From JAJRXG01 sp964470035 (GTDB taxonomy: Bacteria; Bacteroidota; Bacteroidia; Chitinophagales; Saprospiraceae): a stretch of 12,168 nucleotides of DNA. The notes under the pieces were generated by a model, which saw nothing but the letters and a program-made list of their open reading frames with translations, ran no database searches and was not told the DNA's origin. The first letter of the stretch is position 1. Each line of letters opens with the position of its first letter. The stretch spans positions 1 through 12,168 of the forward strand of contig CAYYBR010000124.1 of the NCBI GenBank assembly GCA_964470035.1, in the 5' to 3' direction. Both the position numbers and the translations under genes were made by a program. This document shows, piece after piece, positions 1 to 7,172 of the stretch.

Positions 1-1859
1 ACGGTGATGACTTTGGAGTATTAAAGATCAATGCAAAGAGAGCAGAACAGGACAACAACAAGATCGATGTCAATGTAAGAATAGAAAAGGATACACAAAA
101 TCTCTATGTCCAAGGTTACGTAGATGTGGATAAAAAAGAGCTTGAAACTAGCATCAGGATAGAAGATTATCCGATGAGTTTCTTCGAGTATATTATCGAT
201 GACGGTATTTCGGATACCGAAGGAACTACGGACATAGAGGCGAGGATATTTGGACCATTGAATGATCTTGACGTGAGCGGAGAAGGAATAGTGAAGAATG
301 GTGGAGTCAAAATAGATTTCATCGGAGCCTTCTATCGCATGCAAGATCAAAGAATAAAGATATCCAAAACCTTTATCGATCTGACAGGCACTGAGATCAT
401 AGATGCTATGGACAATGTCGCAGTTATAGATGGAGGACTAAGGCACAACTTCTTTGCTGATATCAAGGCAGATGCTACGATACAGTCTGACCGATTTATA
501 GGGTTAAGTACGACTATAGAAGACAATCCTCTGTACTACGGTACTGGGGTAGGAGCAATAGAAATGAGCTTTGACGGCCCCTTTGACGCCATAGACATAG
601 AAGTCAATGCTGAACTTCAGAACTTATCGCATCTATATGTACCACTGGCCTCTTCGTCCTATGTGTATGACGAATCGTTTATCATCCTTGATGGAGACAT
701 TGACAGTACAGAACAAGTTGATGCACAAACCCTTGTAGACCTTCTCAAGAAGCAAGGAGTAGACTTTAAGATGGCCCTTACTTTTACAAGAGACGCTAAA
801 GTATCCATCATCTACGACGAGTTAACGGACAACGTACTTGTAGGTACAGGAGAGGGAAGCATACAACTGAACGTGACAAGAGATGGAGACTTCACTGTCT
901 ATGGAGACTATGATGTGATCGAGGGAGAATATCTGTTTACAGCATATAACCTCATCGCAAAGCCCTTTAATATACAAAGTGGTGGAAAGGTAACATGGTC
1001 GGGAGATCCGTATAATGCTAACCTTGATGTAACAGCCGTTTATCCAGGCCTTAGGGCTCCACTTGACAACCTCTTAAGAGAATTTAATGTCATCAACGAA
1101 AATGATCTTACGGCCAGAAGAGTCGTAGATCTTCAGTTGACACTTACTGGACCTCTTTTTAATCCAGATATCAACTTTGACATTGAGTTTCCAAACCTCA
1201 CAGGTGAGATTAGAACGTTCGCTCAGAGCAAGGTAAACACCCTGAAAGCTACTGAGAATGGAATAAACAATCAAGTTGTAGGGTTGCTCATATTCAATAA
1301 CTTCTTACCGGACAACAACGGGTTTTCTCAGATTCCTATAGGTGTATATGGACAGACAACTGCCAATACGGTCACTCAGTTTTTGACGAGCCAGCTTTCT
1401 AATATCTTCAGTGATTATCTCACAAGTAAACTAGGTGACGATGATTTCATCTCAGCCATCGACTTTGAGATAGGCTTGGCACAAAGTGAGGCATTGCCGG
1501 TAGGGCAATCTCTAGATGTAGTCCCTGAAGAGTTTCAATTGAACTTGCGTAATTACTTCAGAAATGATCAGTTTGTACTTAATCTGGGTGGAAACTATGT
1601 GCGTGATCAGTTTGGACAAGCAGACAACTTCGTAACTGGAGACTTCTCCCTTGATTGGTTTATAACAGAAGATAGAAAGTTGAAGCTGCGCTTCTATGGC
1701 AACTTTGACTATGACTATACCGTGGCTACTCGACGACAGAGATATGGCTTCGGTATCAACTTTAGAAAGGAGTTTGGTAAGATATCTTCACTAGAGAATA
1801 TAGTCGAAGAAATTATCGAACAAGTTAATGACCAACAATCCACATCATCTTCCGAGTGA
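1..1859 (+). CDS. tamB: TamB-family translocation/assembly module protein, C-terminal part (5' end outside window)
   Basis: The frame is open from the first bases (first complete codon at position 3), so this is the last 618 residues of a longer protein; family members are usually well over 1,000 residues. The visible part is a long run of alternating polar/hydrophobic beta-strands rich in Asp, Asn, Gly and Ile, ending in a TamB (DUF490)-type C-terminal domain with alternating-residue strands such as LNLRNYFRNDQFVLNLGGNY and a final YGFGINFRKEFGK strand. TamB spans the periplasm from an inner-membrane anchor and is linked to outer-membrane protein insertion and lipid transport; those functions come from the family. 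The N-terminal anchor is not visible. About 30 polar residues, including an acidic helix and a Ser-rich tail, follow the last strand. The gene converges on aroC with 3 bp between stop codons. Confident in the family, less so in the exact role. Confidence 0.87.
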   Translation, partial: GDDFGVLKINAKRAEQDNNKIDVNVRIEKDTQNLYVQGYVDVDKKELETSIRIEDYPMSFFEYIIDDGISDTEGTTDIEARIFGPLNDLDVSGEGIVKNGGVKIDFIGAFYRMQDQRIKISKTFIDLTGTEIIDAMDNVAVIDGGLRHNFFADIKADATIQSDRFIGLSTTIEDNPLYYGTGVGAIEMSFDGPFDAIDIEVNAELQNLSHLYVPLASSSYVYDESFIILDGDIDSTEQVDAQTLVDLLKKQGVDFKMALTFTRDAKVSIIYDELTDNVLVGTGEGSIQLNVTRDGDFTVYGDYDVIEGEYLFTAYNLIAKPFNIQSGGKVTWSGDPYNANLDVTAVYPGLRAPLDNLLREFNVINENDLTARRVVDLQLTLTGPLFNPDINFDIEFPNLTGEIRTFAQSKVNTLKATENGINNQVVGLLIFNNFLPDNNGFSQIPIGVYGQTTANTVTQFLTSQLSNIFSDYLTSKLGDDDFISAIDFEIGLAQSEALPVGQSLDVVPEEFQLNLRNYFRNDQFVLNLGGNYVRDQFGQADNFVTGDFSLDWFITEDRKLKLRFYGNFDYDYTVATRRQRYGFGINFRKEFGKISSLENIVEEIIEQVNDQQSTSSSE

Positions 1860-1862
1860 TAA

Positions 1863-2951
1863 TTAAGAAAGGCTCGCCTTGTTAGATCGGCTTCGCAACA
1901 GATGATCAGCTATTGTGAGAGCTGCCATTGCTTCGACGATTGGTACTGCTCTAGGCACAACACAAGGGTCATGTCGGCCCTTGCCAGTTATAACTACACT
2001 TTGACCATCCTTGTCCACAGATTCTTGATCTTTCATTAATGTGGCTACGGGTTTAAAGGCAACATTAAAGGTTATAGGCATACCATTAGATATACCTCCT
2101 TGGACTCCTCCCGAGTAGTTACTTGTGGTTTTTACTTGATCTCCATCTTTGCGAAATATGTCATTATGTTCGCTACCTCTCATCGTGATAGCATCGAAGC
2201 CTGAGCCATATTCAAACCCTTTGACAGCATTTATAGATAGCATGCCTTTTCCAAGATCAGCGTGTAACTTATCAAAGACTGGTTCTCCAAGCCCGACAGG
2301 TACACCATCTATGACACACGTTATTTTACCTCCTATGGTATCTCCATCCTTCCTCACTTCCTTTATAAAAGCTATCATCTGATCGGCAAGTTCTGGGTCT
2401 GGACATCTCACGATATTATTCTCAATATGATTGTATCCAATATCTGAAATATCTCTTTCCAACGAAAGATGACCGACCTGAGACACAAAGGCATGTATGC
2501 TTATGCCGTAAAGTCTTAAAAACTCTTTGGCTATCGCTCCTGAAGCTACTCGTGCAACAGTTTCTCTTGCAGAGGATCTCCCACCACCACGATAATCTCT
2601 TATGCCATACTTGGATTGATAAGTAAAGTCGGCATGAGAGGGACGAAACTTATCTTTTATATGATCGTAATCTTTTGACTTTTGATCCTTGTTGTAGATT
2701 ACTAACGAGATAGGAGTACCTGTGCTCAGGCCTTCCATGACACCTGATAGCAACTCAACACGATCTTCTTCTTTTCTCTGAGTCACTATCGAGGACTGTC
2801 CAGGTTTTCGTCTTGATAGTTCTCGTTGTATATCTTCAAGATCTACTTTTACTCCTGCGGGGCAGCCATCGATTATAACACCTACAGCGACACCATGGGA
2901 TTCTCCATATGTGCTTATGCGAAATATTTTGCCCAAGACATTACCCGACAT
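1863..2951 (-). CDS. aroC: Chorismate synthase
   Basis: This 362-residue protein has the usual family length and all the signatures. It converts 5-enolpyruvylshikimate-3-phosphate to chorismate in the cytosol, using reduced FMN, as the last step of the shikimate pathway. Visible motifs are GESHG with the following Gly/Asp pattern (residues 16-33, His19), RPSHADFTY (103-111, His106), GRSSARETVARVASGAIAKE (124-143) and RHDPCVVPRAVPIVEAM (326-342). The two histidines and Asp328 correspond to the catalytic/FMN-contacting residues known in the family. The ATG start is supported because MSGNVLGKIFRISTYGESHG is the typical N-terminus. The gene lies 49 bp downstream of rarA on the same strand and could be cotranscribed, although a TAnnTTTG-like element just upstream suggests its own promoter. 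It appears intact. Confidence 0.97.
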   Translation of the reverse strand: MSGNVLGKIFRISTYGESHGVAVGVIIDGCPAGVKVDLEDIQRELSRRKPGQSSIVTQRKEEDRVELLSGVMEGLSTGTPISLVIYNKDQKSKDYDHIKDKFRPSHADFTYQSKYGIRDYRGGGRSSARETVARVASGAIAKEFLRLYGISIHAFVSQVGHLSLERDISDIGYNHIENNIVRCPDPELADQMIAFIKEVRKDGDTIGGKITCVIDGVPVGLGEPVFDKLHADLGKGMLSINAVKGFEYGSGFDAITMRGSEHNDIFRKDGDQVKTTSNYSGGVQGGISNGMPITFNVAFKPVATLMKDQESVDKDGQSVVITGKGRHDPCVVPRAVPIVEAMAALTIADHLLRSRSNKASLS

Positions 2952-2968
2952 TCCTTCTTCATTTTATA

Positions 2969-2976
2969 CAAAGATA
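2969..2976 (-). promoter_or_regulatory. Candidate -7 element (TATCTTTG) for aroC
   Basis: On the minus strand the rarA-aroC gap contains TATCTTTG, an exact match to the Bacteroidota -7 consensus TAnnTTTG. It sits 17 bp before the aroC ATG, which would give a leader of roughly ten nucleotides. I see no good TTTG at the -33 position, so this is a half-supported promoter. It would let aroC be transcribed independently of rarA. Confidence 0.35.
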
Positions 2977-3000
2977 CTCATCGAGTCTATCTTGTGTTGA

Positions 3001-4272
3001 TTAAGAGCTATTAGCTTTCTTAAGCTCTTCCATGGCTTTAGAAATCTTTGCTTCGGCTCCGAGGTTTTTGGGATGGTAAAAGGTCAAGTCTTTGATTTCT
3101 TTAGGTAGATGATGATAGTCCTCCGACGCTTCCTCTTCATGGCTGTAGACATAGCCTTTACCATATCCCATATCTTTCATCATGGTTGTAGGAGCGTTTC
3201 GCAGATGAAGTGGGATGGGCAGATTGCCAGACTTTTGTACTTCAGCCATGGCCTCACCGATCGCTTTGTAGGCACTGTTGCTTTTGGGAGAAGTAGCTAG
3301 ATAAATAGTCGCTTCAGCAAGAGGTATCCGTCCTTCGGGAAGTCCTATCTTATGTACTGCTTCAAAGCAAGCGTTGGCAATCAAAAGAGCATTTGGATTG
3401 GCAAGACCGATATCTTCAGCAGCTAATATGATCAACCGGCGACAGATGAAGATGGGGTCTTCTCCTCCGATGATCATTCGTGCCAAATAATAGATGGCTG
3501 CATCAGGATCACTTCCTCTTACAGACTTGATAAATGCAGATATCGTATCATAGTGCTGATCACCTGTTTTGTCATAATTAAGTACATCGCCTTGTAGAGT
3601 CTGCTTGACAAGAGCATTAGTGATGGTGATGGCATCTGATGATCTCTGATTGATAAGAAGTTCGATGGTGTTGAGTAATCTTCTCGCATCTCCATTGGCA
3701 TAGTTGAGCAGCAGGTCATCTTCTTCTATAGAAATATCAAGACCCTTTATCCACTCATCTTGCCTGATGGCTCGATTCATGATAGTCTTGAGATCTTCTT
3801 TGTTGATCATCTCTAAGACATATATCTGGCATCTCGACCTCAGGGCAGTGATCACTTCAAATGAAGGATTTTCAGTAGTCGCACCGATAAGAGTAACCGC
3901 ACCACTTTCCACAGCACCGAGCAGTGAGTCCTGTTGAGACTTGCTAAACCGATGGATCTCATCGATAAATAATATAGGAGCAGCACTATCAAAGAATCTT
4001 TGACTTTCTGCTTTCTTGATAGCTTCTCTCACATCCTTCACCCCACTGTGTACTGCACTTAGTATATGAAAGGGGCGTTTCATCTCATTGGCGATGAGTC
4101 GCGCTAAGGTAGTTTTGCCGACTCCAGGAGGACCCCATAAGATCATAGATGGTAGTTGACCATTGGTTATACTCGATCTGATGACGGAACCTTCGCCCAC
4201 CAAATGTTGCTGACCTATATAGTCATCTAAGGTTTGAGGTCTCATCCTTTCTGCAAGAGGGCGTTGAGTCAT
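3001..4272 (-). CDS. rarA: Replication-associated recombination protein A (AAA+ ATPase, MgsA/WRNIP1 family)
   Basis: This 423-residue AAA+ ATPase is related to clamp loaders; family members act in the cytoplasm at stalled replication forks and gaps and interact with SSB. Seen in the sequence: the family N-terminus PLAERMRPQTLDDYIGQQHL (5-24), Walker A GPPGVGKT (47-54), Walker B LFIDEIHRF (101-109), sensor 1 GATTENPSF (130-138), a probable arginine finger in LRSRCQ (144-149) and sensor 2 GDARRLLN (194-201). The C-terminal tetramerisation region is also typical: AAEDIGLANPNAL (284-296), HLRNAPTTMMKDMGYGKGY (356-374) and YHHLPKEI. Length and motifs are complete. The gene is divergent from the symporter gene across 65 bp and precedes aroC. 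The start ATG gives exactly the conserved N-terminus. Confidence 0.96.
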   Translation of the reverse strand: MTQRPLAERMRPQTLDDYIGQQHLVGEGSVIRSSITNGQLPSMILWGPPGVGKTTLARLIANEMKRPFHILSAVHSGVKDVREAIKKAESQRFFDSAAPILFIDEIHRFSKSQQDSLLGAVESGAVTLIGATTENPSFEVITALRSRCQIYVLEMINKEDLKTIMNRAIRQDEWIKGLDISIEEDDLLLNYANGDARRLLNTIELLINQRSSDAITITNALVKQTLQGDVLNYDKTGDQHYDTISAFIKSVRGSDPDAAIYYLARMIIGGEDPIFICRRLIILAAEDIGLANPNALLIANACFEAVHKIGLPEGRIPLAEATIYLATSPKSNSAYKAIGEAMAEVQKSGNLPIPLHLRNAPTTMMKDMGYGKGYVYSHEEEASEDYHHLPKEIKDLTFYHPKNLGAEAKISKAMEELKKANSS

Positions 4273-4337
4273 AGCGGCAAAGTAATGATTCCCAGAAAAA
4301 GTTTGTTTCTTACTTTAATCAAAACGAAAAATCTAGG
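4273..4337. promoter_or_regulatory. Divergent promoter region between rarA and the symporter gene
   Basis: These 65 bp separate two genes read in opposite directions, so promoters for both probably lie here or just inside the genes. On the minus strand TTACTTTG (4278-4285) matches the TAnnTTTG element at all but one fixed position, but it is only 5 bp from the rarA ATG and would imply an almost leaderless transcript. For the plus strand I see a TTTG at 4302-4305 but no correctly spaced -7 element. The location is argued from gene layout; individual elements are not convincing. Confidence 0.35.
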
Positions 4338-5966
4338 ATGGAAGGACTTGTAGTTTTAGACTGGATAGTTATAGCCCTTTATTTTATTCTGCTGATAGGT
4401 ATTGCATGGTGGGTGATAGCTCAGAGAAATAAAAATGCTGAAGATTATTTTCTTGCAGGTCGAAACGTAGGATGGTTCATAGTAGGTGCTTCCATCTTTG
4501 CATCTAATATCGGGTCAGAGCATGTTGTGGGTTTGGCTGGGGCAGGAGCAGAGAGCGGTATGCCCTTAGCTCATTATGAACTCCACGCTTGGATAGTGCT
4601 CTTGTTAGGCTGGGTATTCTTACCTTTTTATGCTAGAAGTGGCGTCTTCACCATGCCAGAGTTTTTAGAGCGCAGGTACGACGCCAGAGCTAGATGGTTC
4701 CTATCGGTTGTTTCACTATTAGGATATATTCTGACCAAAGTGTCTGTTTCGATATATGCTGGCGGCATTGTTTTTCAAGCGCTCTTAGGTATTGATTTCT
4801 GGACTGGAGCTTTTATGACACTTGCGGTGACGGGTGTATATACCATTCTTGGAGGTATGAGAGCAGTAGTATATACAGAAGCGCTACAGACTATTGTTTT
4901 GATTGCAGGTGCATTTGCGGTTACTTGGATAGGTCTTCATCATGAGAGTATAGGAGGATGGTCAGGTCTAAAAGATATAGTAGGAAGCGAACATTTTAAC
5001 ATGTGGAAACCGATTGATCATCCAAAGTATCCCTGGACAGGTATGGTGTTCGGAGGTGCCATAGTTGGGATCTGGTACTGGTGTACGGACCAATATATCG
5101 TGCAAAGAGTGCTGAGTGCTAAGGATCTCAAAGAAGGCAGACGAGGTGCTATCTGGGGTGGACTCCTAAAGATACTTCCCGTCTTTCTGTTTTTAGTTCC
5201 GGGGATGGTAGCTTTTGCGCTTTCAAAAAACGGTGTACTCACATATGAATCCCCTAATGAAGTGCTACCTGTTATGGTTAAGACTTTACTACCTGCGGGA
5301 TTTAGGGGTCTCGTAGCAGCAGGACTCCTTGCTGCGCTCATGAGTTCTTTAGCTTCGGTGTTTAACTCATGTTCGACTCTCTTTACTATGGATATCTATA
5401 AAAAGTTGAAGCCAGCAGCCTCAGAGACATCATTGGTTTCTACAGGGAGGATAGCCACGGCCATCATTGTCATCCTAGGCTTTGCATGGATACCAGTTAT
5501 GAAGAATGCACCTGGCACTCTATATGATTATCTGCAATCTGTTCAATCATACATCGCTCCACCGATCACAGTTATATTCTTGCTAGGTATAATCAGTAAA
5601 CGCATGAATGCTAATGGAGCTATGGCCACACTTTATATAGGTATTGGTATTGGACTTTTCAGACTTACGCTTGATACGATTACTACCTTCACGGGACAAA
5701 CTTTCACAGGCTTTTTGGGTAGTGTGGCTGCGATACCTTTTTCTCATTTTGCGATTGTCATATTTGTTATATGCCTACTTATCCATGTTGTAGTGAGCTC
5801 GCTTGGAAAAAGGCCTTCTGAAGCACAACTCGCAGGGCTAACATTTGCCACACTTTCTAAAGAAGATAAGGCGGCTAATAAGTTAAGTTACGGGCTACCA
5901 GACATACTTGCGTCTGTTTTTGTTGTAGCCGTTATCATCGGTATTCTCATTTACTTTACTGGGTAG
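4338..5966 (+). CDS. Sodium/sugar symporter, SSS family, SGLT type
   Basis: This 542-residue, very hydrophobic inner-membrane protein has about 14 predicted helices and carries the solute:sodium symporter pattern throughout. It is expected to import glucose or galactose with Na+. From memory of human SGLT1 and Vibrio vSGLT, the match is close: SNIGSEHVVGLAGAGAESG (56-74), YPWTGMVFGG and WYWCTDQYIVQRVLSAKD (246-263), SSLASVFNSCSTLFTMDIYK (336-355), YDYLQSVQSYIAPP (396-409). Sugar-site positions of SGLT1 map as H83=His62, E102=Glu81, Y290=Tyr247, K321=Lys278 and Q457=Gln400, all kept; T287 is replaced by Gly244. Na2-site serines Ser336 and Ser337 are present. galM follows 52 bp downstream (31 bp if its GTG start is used), consistent with an operon and with a hexose substrate. 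The exact sugar is not determined; related SSS members carry inositol or sialic acid. Confidence 0.92.
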   Translation: MEGLVVLDWIVIALYFILLIGIAWWVIAQRNKNAEDYFLAGRNVGWFIVGASIFASNIGSEHVVGLAGAGAESGMPLAHYELHAWIVLLLGWVFLPFYARSGVFTMPEFLERRYDARARWFLSVVSLLGYILTKVSVSIYAGGIVFQALLGIDFWTGAFMTLAVTGVYTILGGMRAVVYTEALQTIVLIAGAFAVTWIGLHHESIGGWSGLKDIVGSEHFNMWKPIDHPKYPWTGMVFGGAIVGIWYWCTDQYIVQRVLSAKDLKEGRRGAIWGGLLKILPVFLFLVPGMVAFALSKNGVLTYESPNEVLPVMVKTLLPAGFRGLVAAGLLAALMSSLASVFNSCSTLFTMDIYKKLKPAASETSLVSTGRIATAIIVILGFAWIPVMKNAPGTLYDYLQSVQSYIAPPITVIFLLGIISKRMNANGAMATLYIGIGIGLFRLTLDTITTFTGQTFTGFLGSVAAIPFSHFAIVIFVICLLIHVVVSSLGKRPSEAQLAGLTFATLSKEDKAANKLSYGLPDILASVFVVAVIIGILIYFTG

Positions 5967-6018
5967 AGAGGGGGCTTGTAGGAATAGAGAAGTTAAGGTG
6001 TTAGAGAAAAAAGAAGCC

Positions 6019-7089
6019 ATGACTATAGATCGATCCATCTTCGGATATATTGATGATGAGCCTATCGAGCTATTTACCTTGAGTGGGACAGATGGACATC
6101 AAATCAGCATCACCAATTATGGTGGTATCATACAGTCGTGGATCTTGCCCGATCGGCATGGAAGATTACAAGATGTGGTGCTAGGATTTGATTCACTAAA
6201 AACCTATATGATGGACCATCCTTACTTTGGTGCCATCATCGGGAGATATGGTAACAGGATCGCGCATGGTCGATTTAAGTTGGGTGGTAAGACGTACCAT
6301 CTTGCCACGAATAATGGTCCGAATCATCTTCATGGTGGGCAACGAGGATTCGATAAGGTGGTATGGGAGGTTGTCCGATATGCAGCTGAACCGACTAGCG
6401 CTATATTGGTCATGCGTTACCTCAGCCCTGATGGAGAGGAAGGTTATCCTGGTAATTTAGATGTCGAGGTCACCTATACCTTTGAGATGGACGGGAGCCT
6501 TAGGATAGACTACAAAGCTCAAGTAGATAAGCCCACTTTCGTAAATCTTACAAGTCATACCTACTTCAATCTTGGAGGTCATCAATCTGGTCATATCTAC
6601 GATCATATGCTACAGATCAATGCCAGTGAGTATACAGAAGTAGATAAATACCTGATACCTACAGGAAGGTTAGTGAGTGTGTCAAATAGCGCTTTTGATT
6701 TTAGGTCTCCGCATAAGATAGGTGATCGTATCAATGATGCAGAAGAGCAACTTATCTGGGGCGGAGGATATGATCATAACTTTGTTTTGGACGAGTCTTC
6801 TTTGGAGAAAGCTGCTGCAGTTGTATCACAACCTATCACCGGCATAGAAGTAAGGATTTACACTTCCGAACCTGGATTGCAACTTTATACAGCTAATTTT
6901 CTAGATGACACTTTTGCTGGTAAAGGAGGCGTGTTGTATCAAAAAAGATCAGGACTTTGTCTTGAAACACAGCATTTTCCTGATAGCCCAAATCAAACCT
7001 CATTCCCGTCTACACTTCTTAGACCTGGTGAACTCTACCAATCAACTACTATTTACAACATGCGGCATGCGGACAAAAAACCGACGTAA
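6019..7089 (+). CDS. galM: Aldose 1-epimerase (mutarotase)
   Basis: The protein interconverts alpha and beta anomers of glucose or galactose, feeding the Leloir or glycolytic routes. From the ATG at 6019 it has 356 residues, normal for the family. Motifs (numbering from that ATG): GRYGNRIAHGRF (75-86), NHLHGG (102-107, His105 substrate binding), TSHTYFNLGG (178-187, His180 as general acid), GGYDHNFVL (249-257), EPGLQLYTANF (284-294) and CLETQHFPDSPNQ (314-326, Glu316 as general base). An in-frame GTG at 5998 would add 7 residues (Met at 6019 would be residue 8); I prefer the ATG because the added residues are charged and not family-like. There is no signal peptide, so the enzyme is probably cytoplasmic, unlike the exported mutarotases of some relatives. 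It follows the symporter gene closely and probably shares its transcript. Confidence 0.94.
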   Translation: MTIDRSIFGYIDDEPIELFTLSGTDGHQISITNYGGIIQSWILPDRHGRLQDVVLGFDSLKTYMMDHPYFGAIIGRYGNRIAHGRFKLGGKTYHLATNNGPNHLHGGQRGFDKVVWEVVRYAAEPTSAILVMRYLSPDGEEGYPGNLDVEVTYTFEMDGSLRIDYKAQVDKPTFVNLTSHTYFNLGGHQSGHIYDHMLQINASEYTEVDKYLIPTGRLVSVSNSAFDFRSPHKIGDRINDAEEQLIWGGGYDHNFVLDESSLEKAAAVVSQPITGIEVRIYTSEPGLQLYTANFLDDTFAGKGGVLYQKRSGLCLETQHFPDSPNQTSFPSTLLRPGELYQSTTIYNMRHADKKPT

Positions 7090-7120
7090 TGCATAAATTC
7101 AAAATACTTGGATAAAAGCT

Positions 7121-7152
7121 TTCGTGGCTAATCGCGTTATTGCTTAATATTG
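7121..7152 (+). promoter_or_regulatory. Candidate promoter for the GH16 gene
   Basis: In the 83-bp gap after galM, TTCG (7121-7124) and TAATATTG (7145-7152) are spaced by 20 bp. They resemble the Bacteroidota -33 (TTTG) and -7 (TAnnTTTG) elements, with one mismatch each. The predicted start site would leave a leader of about 15 nucleotides before the ATG at 7173. This would let the glucanase be expressed separately from the symporter-galM pair. The rest of the gap (7090-7120) shows only an 8-bp palindrome, AAAGCTTT at 7115-7122, and no terminator. Confidence 0.3.
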
Positions 7153-7172
7153 AAGTCGAGAAATAACATCAT

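Noticed and set aside
1869..1880. Short hairpin AAGG-CTCG-CCTT at the end of aroC as a terminator
   Set aside because: On the aroC strand a few T residues follow, but the stem is just 4-5 bp and lies inside the coding end; too weak to call.
5018..5341. A 107-codon minus-strand frame within the symporter gene
   Set aside because: Antisense to the most conserved part of the symporter; composition rich in Ser, Pro and Thr without a recognisable protein pattern.
5998..6018. GTG start for galM
   Set aside because: It adds only seven residues that do not resemble the family N-terminus; the in-frame ATG at 6019 is preferred, though not proven.
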